Position numbers and translations under genes: made by a program
Origin: Trichomonas vaginalis G3
Taxonomy: Eukaryota > Parabasalia > Trichomonadida > Trichomonadidae
Assembly: GCF_026262505.1 (NCBI RefSeq)
Contig: NC_067206.1
Location: 33,495,896-33,559,895, forward strand
Direction of reading: 5' to 3'
DNA: 64,000 nt
Shown: positions 39,715 to 49,706 of the stretch, piece after piece
Position numbering within the stretch: the first letter of the stretch is position 1
Layout of the letters: every line of letters starts with the position of its first letter
The notes under the pieces: generated by a model
Seen by the model: the letters and a program-made list of their open reading frames with translations, nothing else
The model's database searches: none
What the model was told of the DNA's origin: nothing

Positions 39715-40571
39715 TTACAATACTGCGATGGTAGAGTTTAAGAGTTGTGCTTCAATGTAGAGACAGTCCTTATGGTCTGGAGGTAAGAACACTGGGCAGT
39801 TATGGTCATGAGTGGAGAACATGTCTATCCAAAACTCACGATTGAAGCCAGTTAATTTATAGTATTTAGGGTTAGGAAGTGGTGAAGTTCTTGTATGACC
39901 AATGAACTCATTTTCAACTCCCTTACTTAAGTTTGAATATAATATAGCTTGCTTTCTATCCCAAATGCCAGGTGTTACAATCTTTGAAAATTCATTTTTC
40001 CTCGGAAGCATTGCATCATAATTGAAAACATTCTTGAAATCATCACTTGGTTCAGAGATTTGAAATCTTATACGTAATGGATTTTCTTTCTTTTAGCTAC
40101 TTCATTGAATGGTGAATATATAACAAACTGACAGTCATGTGTTCCATCTTCATTTTCATTAAATTCATAATGAAAGTCTATAAGTTGTGGCTGACTACCT
40201 TCTTCTTTCAGTTGTGCAAGAAACTCACGTAAAGGCTGTAAAGTTTGTACTTCAATGTTGAACTTTTTCTCGAACATCTCATTAAATGAAATCATACATT
40301 GCAACAATGTTGTATCGTCTTTAAAGTATTTGTATATGTGAATGTTTTGGGCGCTTAAAGACTGTTCGTCATTTTCTATCTCGACTTGAAGTATAAAGTC
40401 AACCTTTCTGAAAGCACGTGTTATATACATAGATGTTATGCCAATGTACTTCTCTTCATTTATGTTCACAATCCAGTCTGTTGGAAACTTAAACGTTACT
40501 CTGTTCCCCTTTATTTTGACGTCAGGGTTTTCACTACTGAACGCAACAGATAAAGGTATTTGTCTATACAT
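39715..40571 (-). pseudogene. Second minor-capsid candidate, one frameshift
   Basis: The frame from the ATG at 40571 stops at 40068 within a run of A and G (AAAAGAAAGAAAA). The rest continues in another frame to 39715. The joint length is about 285 residues, the same as the gene at 24470-23590, with which it shares the N-terminal plan (FKFPTDWIVNINEEKYIGIT versus YPRHWVEYVGGEKAIEI). Beta-rich. The two paralogues may be parts of the same shell. The upstream element TTTTTATCCGAATAA directly precedes the start. Confidence 0.55.
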
Positions 40572-40594
40572 TTATTCGGATAAAAATAAACCAT

Positions 40595-40855
40595 TTACTC
40601 TTTCTTTGCTTCAGCTTCTTTAGCTTTTGCTTCAGCTTCTTCTCTAGCTTTCTTCGCCAGCAAACGTGGGTTCTTTTGTCTTCCAGCAGCTAATGCAGCA
40701 AGTTGTTTTTCACTAAGTTTTCTCTTTGGTCTCTCTGGCTTTTGTTCTTGTTTTTGTTCCTTCAGTTCGGATAAAATTTGCTCACGAATTTCTTTCTTCA
40801 ATGCTTCAACATCTATGACCCCTTGGGTCTTGTCCGTAGGGCTTGTCTGAGTCAT
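40595..40855 (-). CDS. Charged helical protein, 86 aa
   Basis: Start at the ATG at 40855 (the open frame begins earlier without ATG). Almost entirely K, E, A, Q and R: KEQKQEQKPERPKRKLSEKQ and EEAEAKAKEAEAKKE. Likely a nucleic-acid-binding or coiled-coil virion protein. Divergent to 40901 with a 45-bp spacer containing TTTTTTATC on its strand. Confidence 0.5.
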   Translation of the reverse strand: MTQTSPTDKTQGVIDVEALKKEIREQILSELKEQKQEQKPERPKRKLSEKQLAALAAGRQKNPRLLAKKAREEAEAKAKEAEAKKE

Positions 40856-40900
40856 TTGACTGCAGATAAAAAACAAAATTAAAACTTTAACCGATGTAAA
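40856..40900. promoter_or_regulatory. 45-bp divergent promoter region
   Basis: The minus strand reads TGTTTTTTATCTGCAGTCAA before the 40855 start, and the plus strand has an A/T-rich run before 40901. Confidence 0.45.
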
Positions 40901-41335
40901 ATGAGCTTGTCAAAATCAGAGCGAGAGTCTATTATATTAAATGACGCAAGAGGAATACAACATCCTTTCTATTACGTAAGTCAGAGTAAAGATGGTAAAA
41001 TATACGTAAGAAAAAGAAAGGTTCCATTAGCGAATGCAGAAAGCGACAACATTAAGGTGTATGGCAAGGGTGAAGTCCACGAAGCCCATATAAAACCTTC
41101 TGTTCAAACTGAAAAGTCAATAGAACCAGAAGAAAAGAAGCCAGATGTACTTTCAATAACGAACCAAGAGCTTATTGCAAAGTTCGTGAATTTCATTGAA
41201 AAACAAACCGAGTCAAAGAACCCTGACCCGCCAGTGAAAGAAGTTGAGACAAAAGAGAATGTACAGTTCATTGAAAATGTCAAGAAACAACTTCCACCAC
41301 GAATGCCAAGAAGAAGAGTGAGAATAATGAAGTAA
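40901..41335 (+). CDS. Basic-tailed protein upstream of the capsid gene, 144 aa
   Basis: Intact. The N-terminal ~60 residues contain HPFYYVSQSKDGKIYVRKRK, related to GFYIHTMKDGRVQFRKIKQP in the 83-aa gene at 43476. A Glu/Lys/Pro-rich linker follows and a tail PRMPRRRVRIMK. The segment GKGEVHEAH (~residue 54) is coded by a hairpin element (41063-41088) like those at 23451 and 35957. Directly upstream of the major capsid gene on the same strand (27-base gap). Confidence 0.6.
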   Translation: MSLSKSERESIILNDARGIQHPFYYVSQSKDGKIYVRKRKVPLANAESDNIKVYGKGEVHEAHIKPSVQTEKSIEPEEKKPDVLSITNQELIAKFVNFIEKQTESKNPDPPVKEVETKENVQFIENVKKQLPPRMPRRRVRIMK

Positions 41336-41341
41336 ATAGAT

Positions 41342-41362
41342 ATTTTTATCTGAAGTAAATAC
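41342..41362 (+). promoter_or_regulatory. Capsid-gene promoter element
   Basis: TTTTTATCTGAAGTAAATAC directly precedes the ATG of the capsid gene. TTTTTATTCTAAGTAAA before 59695 is nearly the same. Confidence 0.55.
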
Positions 41363-42937
41363 ATGCAGAACGAACAGCTAAACGAATTTACTCCAGCAGA
41401 GCATATTCATCAGATTCGCTCATATTTCGATATCATAGACAATGCAGTTCAAATTGGTGACACTAATAGAAAATATTCTGACGCAAAGATTCCATCACAA
41501 CCTGGAACTGCTAAAGATAACACATGGGTAACATTCAATCTCTCACCTCCTGGTGAAAATATGTTGGACCTTTACAATACATTCATTACGTATAAAATGG
41601 AAGGTCAATTTATTGTAGATAAAGAAATTGGTTCAGGTTCCAATAAAACAAACCCACCAGGATTTTGGATTGGTTTCGATGACGCTTTCTATGCAGTTGC
41701 TGGATATCAAATCCTTGCAAATGGTCGTATCGTATATTCTCAAGACAACGCAAGAGAAGAAGCATATATAACTTCAAACTCACAAACTACCGAACAAATA
41801 AAGAAAGTAGATGTTTTCTCAAAGACTCGACATGAAGATGTATGGAGTCATTCGGGAACATGCAGAACAGGACAAATTGTTAGTGGTCCAATTACAGCAG
41901 GAAAATCATTTGATTTTAAGCTTCGTTTAAGAATTCCTGTTAGAAGATTCCTTCCATTAGAAGCTATTCGATTTATTCCAGCTTTTGCAGGAAACATTCA
42001 GCTTAAAGTAAAGTTCAGTAGCGACGCCTTACAATGCACATCTATATCTGTAAATGATATCATTGCTTTCAATCCAACTCTTAAAGTTGCATTTGCTTCA
42101 GATTCAAATCCACCGACAAATAAATTTGTTCCATGGAATGAACCATTGACTATGATAACGAAGGCAGTAGAAGCTAGTGGAACAGTTACTATTACAACTG
42201 TAACCCAGCAACTATTTCGAACAAAGATGGATTTTAATGAATGTTTCATTCATCCAAAGTCATTCTCTTTAGACCCTAACATTTATACAGAACTTGTAGA
42301 ACATTATACAAACGAGGCTTTATGTTTTCCTGTTAAAGTTATGGATTGGATTCCTATGGACGGTTCATTCTCAAAGAATACAGATAGTTCAAGTGCAACA
42401 TTTACAGCAGCTTATACGCCTATTAATGTTAAAAGTATTTGGGCACTATTTAGAAAGAAAGACAACTATTATGTTAATTTTGAGAACCCTAAGTTTAAAT
42501 ATCTTCAGCTTTCCATGGGAGCTTATGGAAATATGCCTGCAGAACCCGAAAAATCATATGGACCTGTATTTTATGAAATGGTTGCGAACGCCTGCAATAC
42601 AAACAATGATATGATAGGATTTAATGAAGATGTTATGAGGTCATTGGTGGATGATGGTAGTGTGGAACATAAATGGGATAGCTATGACAACACACATTTC
42701 TTATGTGGTTTTCCAACAGAAGTGGACTTTTGCTTCCAGCAAGGTCAAACATCTACTGCTCCAATAACATACAAATTGTCTGTTAAAGGACCTATTGAAC
42801 TAGCAACTGAAAATGTACCAAAGCCACTTATTGGATTTATGAGGGATTGTTGCTTTGCAATACAAGTAAGACAGTCAGGCATACCAATAATAAGACTTGA
42901 CGACTATAACTTAGCAACTGACGACAGTGAGGAATAA
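41363..42937 (+). CDS. MCP: Major capsid protein, double jelly-roll (Maverick B)
   Basis: 524 residues, intact, a usual Polinton capsid length. The N-terminal part contains YFDIIDNAVQIGDTNRKYSD. The first jelly roll has the hallmark FDFKLRLRIPVRRFLPLEAI then IRFIPAFAGNIQLKVKF, matching KVKLKLRVPLSSFLIFRFLR in the element A and C capsid. The second half (RTKMDFNECF ... LYNTF/ALFRKKDNYYVNF) follows the same order as in C. Trimers of this protein form the icosahedral shell in related viruses. The A/C capsid is clearly a different lineage (low identity by eye). Its last 20 bases before and after the stop (GACGACAGTGAGGAATAAAG) recur exactly at the end of the 83-aa gene (43718). Confidence 0.92.
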   Translation: MQNEQLNEFTPAEHIHQIRSYFDIIDNAVQIGDTNRKYSDAKIPSQPGTAKDNTWVTFNLSPPGENMLDLYNTFITYKMEGQFIVDKEIGSGSNKTNPPGFWIGFDDAFYAVAGYQILANGRIVYSQDNAREEAYITSNSQTTEQIKKVDVFSKTRHEDVWSHSGTCRTGQIVSGPITAGKSFDFKLRLRIPVRRFLPLEAIRFIPAFAGNIQLKVKFSSDALQCTSISVNDIIAFNPTLKVAFASDSNPPTNKFVPWNEPLTMITKAVEASGTVTITTVTQQLFRTKMDFNECFIHPKSFSLDPNIYTELVEHYTNEALCFPVKVMDWIPMDGSFSKNTDSSSATFTAAYTPINVKSIWALFRKKDNYYVNFENPKFKYLQLSMGAYGNMPAEPEKSYGPVFYEMVANACNTNNDMIGFNEDVMRSLVDDGSVEHKWDSYDNTHFLCGFPTEVDFCFQQGQTSTAPITYKLSVKGPIELATENVPKPLIGFMRDCCFAIQVRQSGIPIIRLDDYNLATDDSEE

Positions 42938-42967
42938 AGGATGAACGTTTATTTTTAAAGCTTATAA

Positions 42968-43426
42968 ATGAGTTCTTCATCAAGCTCTCGTGAACCTTCA
43001 CCATCTGTGAAACAAACTTTACCAAACGATTATGGAGCACCTATTGAATATTTCTTACGAGCTGCACAATGGCAAAGAGCAGTCTCACCAAGGTTAGGTG
43101 TTCCACCAGCTCCTGTCAAAAATAGCATTTGGTCAAGTCCTTATATAAAATATGGTCTCCCACTAGGTTTGCTAGCTACAGCAGGAGCAGTTATGATGTT
43201 GAAAAGAAATAAAGCAAATGTTGTAAATAATACTGAAGTAGCTGAAGTTAAACAAACTCCAACACCTTCGCCAAAACCAACGCCTTCACAAGCAAAACCT
43301 TCAATGACTCCTGAACCTATGGAAGTACAAACTCCTGTTCAAAAGTCAACTCCTAAACCGACTCCAACATTTAAACCAGAACCTACTCCTCAAATAAATC
43401 GTAAAACTCCTGCGTTTCCTTACTGA
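42968..43426 (+). CDS. Single-pass membrane protein with a proline-rich tail, 152 aa
   Basis: Intact. A Ser-rich start is followed by a ~45-residue soluble part and one transmembrane segment (YIKYGLPLGLLATAGAVMML, ~residues 58-77) with a positive stop (KRNK). The tail has TPTPSPKPTPSQ-type repeats and several K-x-TP motifs. Directly downstream of the capsid gene (30-base gap). Could be a virion membrane or spike anchor; function unknown. Confidence 0.65.
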   Translation: MSSSSSSREPSPSVKQTLPNDYGAPIEYFLRAAQWQRAVSPRLGVPPAPVKNSIWSSPYIKYGLPLGLLATAGAVMMLKRNKANVVNNTEVAEVKQTPTPSPKPTPSQAKPSMTPEPMEVQTPVQKSTPKPTPTFKPEPTPQINRKTPAFPY

Positions 43427-43475
43427 AAAAATAACGTTATTTTTATTTAATATTAAAATTTTTTATTTGATTGAA

Positions 43476-43718
43476 ATGACGACTAAAGTCACTGAAGCAA
43501 TGAAACAAAAGTTTTTGGTAGAATACATTAAATCAGGAACTATTCCAGAAGGTTTTTACATTCATACTATGAAGGATGGTAGAGTTCAGTTTAGAAAGAT
43601 AAAGCAACCATTAGATAAAGAAGGTATATTAAGGAAGATTAAACTTCATGAGGACAACATTGCTGAACTTAAGAAGAAGCTAGAAGAGTTGGAGAAAGCA
43701 GACGACAGTGAGGAATAA
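43476..43718 (+). CDS. Small coiled-coil protein, 80 aa
   Basis: Start at the ATG at 43476; the longer frame begins at a TTG. A short beta motif (GFYIHTMKDGRVQFRK), shared with 40901, precedes a coiled coil (ILRKIKLHEDNIAELKKKLEELEK). The stop codon falls at the inner edge of the right TIR. Confidence 0.6.
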   Translation: MTTKVTEAMKQKFLVEYIKSGTIPEGFYIHTMKDGRVQFRKIKQPLDKEGILRKIKLHEDNIAELKKKLEELEKADDSEE

Positions 43719-44363
43719 AGCAATGAATTCAACAGGGTGAAAAAAGAGGTGAAAAAAGAGGTGAGATCTCACCACTTCACCTAAATTTATTTTTGTGCTA
43801 TGTTTTCATACGTGTGAGGGTGGTGAGATCATTTATTTTTTATTTTATTTTTAAGTTTATTTTTATATAAATGACGAAAACTATTGAGATAACAAACTAC
43901 AACGGTCATGAGTTCAAGAATTTGTTCTTCGTTCCTCGTGAAAATACATTCTATCAGATACGAGGGAGAAAGGGTAAAGTTAGTTTGAGCGTTTATGACA
44001 ACAAACATAATGGGAGATATATAAAAGCAATAGATACAAACGGTAAGCGTGTTTCATTAGCTTTGTCAAAACTTACTAACATTTATTTTGACAGTGACTT
44101 TGACTCTGACGATTGGAGTGACAGCAGCGATACTGAAGAATATGAACTATTGTGTGAAGCACAGCAATGGGAAGCGCTGCAATACTTTTGTAAATGAGAA
44201 CATTAGTGGGAACGTTAGTGAGAACGTTTATTTTTCATTAGTGAAGTCGTTAGTGAAGTCATTAGTGAAGTCATTTATGTGTCAGATGGTTTTGTAAATA
44301 TTTAAGGTTAAGTTGGGTAAGGTGGAACGCAGTGCCGCCGTACCCAAGTTATGTATACTAACT
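43715..44363. repeat. Maverick B right terminal inverted repeat, 649 bp
   Basis: Mirror of 22212-22848, with one extra 12-base unit at 43738-43762. Contains the AGATCT palindrome and the second copy of the 108-aa gene. Confidence 0.95.
43871..44197 (+). CDS. 108-aa TIR-encoded protein, right copy
   Basis: Same protein as 22378-22704, residue for residue. TTTATTTTTATATAA precedes the ATG. The reading frame is kept intact in both arms while several internal genes are broken, so the arms are either very young or kept equal by conversion. Confidence 0.75.
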   Translation: MTKTIEITNYNGHEFKNLFFVPRENTFYQIRGRKGKVSLSVYDNKHNGRYIKAIDTNGKRVSLALSKLTNIYFDSDFDSDDWSDSSDTEEYELLCEAQQWEALQYFCK

Positions 44364-44371
44364 ACGGATAT

Positions 44372-45213
44372 CCAACACTCAGTCTCTCTTTGACATCCAA
44401 CACTCAGTCTCTCTTTGACATCCAACACTCAGTCTCTCTTTGACATCCAACACTCAGTCTCTCTTTGACATCCAACACTCAGTCTCTCTTTGACATCCAA
44501 CACTCAGTCTCTCTCTTTGACATCCAACACTCAGTCTCTCTCTTTGACATCCAACACTCAGTCTCTCTTTGACATCCAACACTCAGTCTCTCTTTGACAT
44601 CCAACACTCAGTCTCTCTCTTTGACATCCAACACTCAGTCTCTCTCTTTGACATCCAACACTCAGTCTCTCTCTTTGACATCCAACACTCAGTCTCTCTC
44701 TTTGACATCCAACACTCAGTCTCTCTCTTTGACATCCAACACTCAGTCTCTCTCTTTGACATCCAACACTCAGTCTCTCTTTGACATCCAACACTCAGTC
44801 TCTCTCTTTGACATCCAACACTCAGTCTCTCTCTTTGACATCCAACACTCAGTCTCTCTCTTTGACATCCAACACTCAGTCTCTCTTTGACATCCAACAC
44901 TCAGTCTCTCTTTGACATCCAACACTCAGTCTCTCTCTTTGACATCCAACACTCAGTCTCTCTCTTTGACATCCAACACTCAGTCTCTCTTTGACATCCA
45001 ACACTCAGTCTCTCTCTTTGACATCCAACACTCAGTCTCTCTCTTTGACATCCAACACTCAGTCTCTCTCTTTGACATCCAACACTCAGTCTCTCTCTTT
45101 GACATCCAACACTCAGTCTCTCTCTTTGACATCCAACACTCAGTCTCTCTCTTTGACATCCAACACTCAGTCTCTCTCTTTGACATCCAACACTCAGTCT
45201 CTCTCTTTGATAT
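44372..45213. repeat. Satellite of 25- and 27-bp units, about 32 copies
   Basis: Unit ACATCCAACACTCAGTCTCT then CTTTG or CTCTTTG. Units with three and four CT steps are mixed in runs. The array begins right at the Maverick's right target duplication. Open frames through it on both strands are artefacts of the repeat. Confidence 0.97.
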
Positions 45214-46381
45214 CCATGGTGTTGGATGTCATTTAACAGGCAAGAATTCGGCAAAATTTGGATCTCATTTAAGTTGGAATCCAGATCAATTTGCTTTGAA
45301 GGCATCTTCCCCATCAACAGAACTTTCTAATAATTCATTATAAGTTCATATATTTATGTAAAATTATTCGGTTTTTCATTTTAGTATTTTTTCGTATTTA
45401 TAGCTTGAATTCATATTCTTTGCGTGTAAACCTTTCAGTTCCCTCAATTTTTGAGAAAGAGACACGTAGAATATGATTTCAAGTTTATGGCTTGAAAAAT
45501 TAAAATATACAACAGGTATTCACTAATGAATCTAAATGTTTGTGATCTAATCATATTTCTGTAGTTGTTGGTAGTCTCTTTTTTTGAATTTGGATGATTT
45601 TAAGTTCGAAATTCGGTATATTACGAATAAGATTGGGAGTAAAACCATGGAAATCGGATATTCTCTATGTCAATGAACTGAGCAACCTGTGTGGTGTAAG
45701 GTGAAATTGCAAATTTTTTTTCAAAACTCGAAAAATGATATGCATTCTAACATTTTTGATTCTGACATTTTAAAACTTTATATTTTTTTTGAATTTTTCT
45801 TATTAAATTTAGTTTTTCTCTTATAAATTAAAGGGAGAGGAATAATATAAATAATGAAATTATGATTATAAATCATATAGTATTTAAATACTTCTAAATA
45901 ATGGGGTTTTAAATGTATTTTGAAATTATAATAATTTGAAATTACACAAGGTCAGATATTTTAAAAAGAAATTAGAAAACATATAGATTTTGGAGTAAGA
46001 ATCTCGCTTGAAGAGACAAATTATTATACGTGATGATGAGAATATGACTTTAAAATGAATCTCCAAACAATGTCATTTCTATTGCTGCTCCAAATCACAA
46101 ATAACAATATCCATCAATACGTTTTCCCCATGCATCCAACTGATAACATTTTGAATTTTTCAAAAAATTATTAAAAAATATATGAAAGTAATGCATGCAA
46201 GTACCTTTATGTAATAACTCTTTATGAATAATATTCCTTAGTCACTAGAAATTTCTTTTGAATTAATCTTATAGTGACGAAGGAATTATTTCATTATTTT
46301 TCTTATAGTTACATATATCAAAGAGCATATCTTGCCTATTAAAAAGATTGAAAAAATTATATCAAGAAATTTCTCTTGAAG
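45214..46381. other. AT-rich gap, no gene seen
   Basis: About 1.2 kb without a coding frame or repeat that I can support. The first bases (GATATCCATGGTGTTGGATGTC) contain an inverted remnant of the satellite unit. Confidence 0.55.
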
Positions 46382-46511
46382 GGGGCGGCGACAAATTTGC
46401 CCAACCAGTAAAGTATTCAATTTTTTTGCATTTTTTAAGGGTGCACACGAGAGGATCATGTAAACTTCAGAATTTAGCTTCTTAACTTAAATCATGGAAT
46501 GTCTCAAAGAC

Positions 46512-46930
46512 AAAAGTAGCATACAGCATGTAAAGCTAAAGAAAGATAATCATAATTAATACCTTAATTTTTAATATCACGCATTTTTAGGTGCAAAATT
46601 TAAAAACATTCTAATACAATAGAGCAGTTTCCAAAAGTAGCATACAGCATGTAAAGCTAAAGAAAGATAATCATAATTAATACCTTAATTTTTAATATTA
46701 CGCATTTTTAGGTGCAAAATTTAAAAACATTCTAATACAATAGAGCAGTTTCCAAAAGTAGCATACAGCATGTAAAGCTAAAGAAAGATAATCATAATTA
46801 ATACCTTAATTTTTAATATTACGCATTTTTAGGTGCAAAATTTAAAAACATTCTAATACAATAGAGCAGTTTCCAAAAGTAGCATACAGCATGTAAAGCT
46901 AAAGAAAGATAATCATAATTAATACCTTTA
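46512..46930 (+). repeat. Subterminal 121-bp tandem repeats, left arm
   Basis: AAAAGTAGCATACAGCATG starts at 46512, 46633, 46754 and 46875, an exact 121-bp period. Confidence 0.95.
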
Positions 46931-47254
46931 AAGTTTAAAATCTTGATTTTTTTTAAAATCAAATATTTATAACTTTAATACATACAGCTTAAACCTTATA
47001 CTTGTTTTCTCTTGTGAGAAAGCAATCTTACAAAGCTAACAATCCTAAAAAATAAAGAATTAAAATTTAATAATTTAATCTAACAAAATTTCTCTCTTTA
47101 TCCTTTTGCACTCTTTATATGCAACTCAAATCCATCATATAATATTCCTATAATACTCTTGCCTCAAACAATGACGAACAAACTGCTATTCTCATTTAAT
47201 TACAGACCAAATCTATTCAAATTTCTGAATTTTTAATTTTCATTTCAATTTCAA

Positions 47255-48703
47255 ATGGAATTAGAAGAAGAAACTATCTTTACTGTTATGGATCTTTGTA
47301 AATTTGGAGTTAAACAAGAAATACAAGCACAGTATGGATATGGTGAACGTGTCAGGAAAGAAAGATCTCAGATTTCATTCCACTGCAAATATCCAAAATG
47401 TCCTGCACATTTTAATGTTGCAATCTTGGATCAAAATAAATACAAACTAATCAAAATAGTTGAAGAACATGATCATTCCGCCCCAAATGACAAAAGTCAA
47501 TATTCGTCTGTCTTTTATCGCAAATATTTAGAACATTACTTCCAAACAGATGACAATCAAAGAGCGATAGCACAGCTAAATGCATTCAAAGATCTTGAAA
47601 TTCCTCTTACAGGTCCGTCCATTCCAGAGATGTACGCTCAAAAACCACGTGCAATCAAACGATTTGCAGAGAGAATACATGCTCTTCAAACTAGATATTC
47701 TCCTGACGATGTTGTGTCATTGCAAATCTTTGTTCAGACAGTACAAGAAGAATCTCCAGATGATCTCATTGCATTTGAAGTCTCAGACAATAATATGTGT
47801 TTCTATTACGCGCCTTTTGAAGGCAAAGCTTATGCGCATAGTATCAAGACATTTCATATAGACAGCACCTATAAATTGTTGCGATCAAACATTCCATTGT
47901 ATGCATTTACTGGCAAAATCAAAGATTTTCACATTTTCCCTTTTTTATATTTCTTTTGTCAACCAGACACTTATCAAAACATTCAAGTTTGCGTGTGCGC
48001 CTATCTCAGATGGGTAACAATTGAGCCAGAATACATTAGCATGGACTGTGCTCCACAGATAGCTCAAGCAATAGAAGAAAGCATTCCACAAGCTCAAATA
48101 CTTTGGTGCGGAGTACATGTTCTTCGTGCAATTCTTCGCAAATCAAATAAGTTTTCTTCTCAAGAAAAATTTGAACAATTCTATAATTTGATGAAGGATT
48201 TAGTCTTCAAATTAGATGCAGAACATGAGGAAGAAGCAAATGCTGCCTATGATCAAGTTCTGGAGTTGCTCGACACAGATCCAACAGCATCTCAATACTT
48301 TAACAGACAATGGCGTTACAACATATCAAGATGGATTGCTCGTGACAGGCGTGAAGGCGACGCAACTAACAATATTGCCGAAGCTCATTTTAGAACACTC
48401 AAACATGACTATTTTCCTGATCGAAAAAATCTCAGAATTGATGATGTTATTATAGAAATTTATACAAAAGTGATACCATCTTTCGTTATCAAACTCAAAA
48501 TTGATCAAAATCCAGCAGATGACCGTGTCATTAGGATCATGGAAAAAGCAACTAACGCAGAAATTGATGTAAAAAGACAAAGAAAAATCGAGAGTATTTC
48601 AATGCTCAATAGATTGCTCAATGCTGTTAGTGATGACTCAATAGATCCCACTAAAATATATCCTACCTTGAAAGTATTATTACAAAGAACTCATTTTATT
48701 TAA
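47255..48703 (+). CDS. Mutator-like (MULE) transposase, 482 aa
   Basis: Intact. The N-terminal part (~residues 45-85) is a FLYWCH/WRKY-like zinc-binding domain (FHCKYPKCPAHFNV ... EHDHSAP). The central MULE core includes FHIDSTYKLLRSNIPLYAFT (first catalytic Asp), SMDCAPQIAQAI (second Asp) followed by WCGVHVLRAI with the CxxH seen in MULEs, and WIARDRREGDATNNIAEAHF (candidate Glu and the NN-E-H end). The C-terminal ~90 residues are conserved in the broken copy at 53697. It cuts and joins element ends in the nucleus. Upstream TTTTCATTTCAATTTCAA fits the initiator, 17 bases before the ATG. Confidence 0.9.
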   Translation: MELEEETIFTVMDLCKFGVKQEIQAQYGYGERVRKERSQISFHCKYPKCPAHFNVAILDQNKYKLIKIVEEHDHSAPNDKSQYSSVFYRKYLEHYFQTDDNQRAIAQLNAFKDLEIPLTGPSIPEMYAQKPRAIKRFAERIHALQTRYSPDDVVSLQIFVQTVQEESPDDLIAFEVSDNNMCFYYAPFEGKAYAHSIKTFHIDSTYKLLRSNIPLYAFTGKIKDFHIFPFLYFFCQPDTYQNIQVCVCAYLRWVTIEPEYISMDCAPQIAQAIEESIPQAQILWCGVHVLRAILRKSNKFSSQEKFEQFYNLMKDLVFKLDAEHEEEANAAYDQVLELLDTDPTASQYFNRQWRYNISRWIARDRREGDATNNIAEAHFRTLKHDYFPDRKNLRIDDVIIEIYTKVIPSFVIKLKIDQNPADDRVIRIMEKATNAEIDVKRQRKIESISMLNRLLNAVSDDSIDPTKIYPTLKVLLQRTHFI

Positions 48704-48871
48704 TTTTGATTTTAATTTTAGATTAAATTATTAAATTTTAATTCTTTATTTTTTAGGATTGTTAGCTTTGTAAGATTGCTTTCTCACAAGAGAAAACAAG
48801 TATAAGGTTTAAGCTGTATGTATTAAAGTTATAAATATTTGATTTTAAAAAAAATCAAGATTTTAAACTTT

Positions 48872-49292
48872 AAAGGTATTAATTATGATTATCTTTCTTT
48901 AGCTTTGCATGCTGTATGCTACTTTTGGAAACTGCTCTATTGTATTAGAATGTTTTTAAATTTTGCACCTAAAAATGCGTAATATTAAAAATTAAGGTAT
49001 TAATTATGATTATCTTTCTTTAGCTTTACATGCTGTATGCTACTTTTGGAAACTGCTCTATTGTATTAGAATGTTTTTAAATTTTGCACCTAAAAATGCG
49101 TAATATTAAAAATTAAGGTATTAATTATGATTATCTTTCTTTAGCTTTACATGCTGTATGCTACTTTTGGAAACTGCTCTATTGTATTAGAATGTTTTTA
49201 AATTTTGCACCTAAAAATGCGTAATATTAAAAATTAAGGTATTAATTATGATTATCTTTCTTTAGCTTTACATGCTGTATGCTACTTTTGTC
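48872..49292 (-). repeat. Subterminal 121-bp tandem repeats, right arm (inverted)
   Basis: Mirror of 46512-46930, four units. One unit shows TTGCATGCTG for TTACATGCTG. Confidence 0.95.
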
Positions 49293-49706
49293 TTTGAGAC
49301 ATTCCATGATTTAAGTTAAGAAGCTTTAAAAAAAATGCAAAAAAAAATAAAATGTTATAAAATAAAAAAATTTTTAGTATCGATAATCTGAAATATGTTG
49401 TTTACTTAAGCCGCTAGCGAAGCGAGCGGCTTAGTTTCGTAATTTCATACAATCTTTTTTCGAATCTGTTCTTTTTGTCAACCGCGAGCGAAGCGAGTGG
49501 CTTTTTATTTTTAAAATTTTTTTTTCTTTCTTACTTTTTTTTCCCTTACTTACAAATTTGATAGTAACTTACCAAATCTCTCTATCATATAATAATAAAT
49601 TAATCCATTTTTTGTTTCAAATCTGACACGTTACATTTCTGATATGTAAACTTGTCAGTTTTCACTTCACCTCACTGGGCAAGTTTGTGCCTCCCTCCTC
49701 TTGAAG

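Larger units (their letters stand above)
22212..44363. mobile_element. Complete Maverick/Polinton (element B), 22.15 kb
   Basis: Inverted ends start AGTTAGTATACATAACTTGG, the AG start typical of Polintons. The 5 bases ACGGA lie directly outside both ends (22207-22211 and 44364-44368), a target duplication of the expected 5-6 bp size. Inside are the Polinton hallmarks: protein-primed-type PolB, retroviral-type integrase, packaging ATPase and double-jelly-roll capsid protein. I did not recognise an adenovirus-like maturation protease, which many Polintons have. The right end abuts a 25/27-bp satellite. Two of the hallmark genes are intact (ATPase, capsid), the integrase frame is open but lacks the usual catalytic glutamate, and the polymerase is broken. 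Confidence 0.95.
46382..49697. mobile_element. Autonomous Mutator-like element (MULE), 3.3 kb, with 9-bp target duplication
   Basis: The ends GGGGCGGCGACAAATTTGCC and, inverted, GAGGGAGGCACAAACTTGCC match imperfectly, and the flanks carry the same 9 bases CTCTTGAAG (46373-46381 and 49698-49706), the size expected for Mutator. Within lie long inverted arms (46476-47083 and 48719-49325, about 607 bp) that include 121-bp tandem repeats, and the transposase gene. The left end contains the 42-bp dispersed repeat also found at 14258. The right end has GCCGCTAGCGAAGCGAGCGGC (49412-49432) and a similar hairpin at 49480-49500. Confidence 0.85.

Noticed and set aside
44558-45343. Several long frames on both strands
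   Set aside because: All are translations of the 25/27-bp satellite in different phases.
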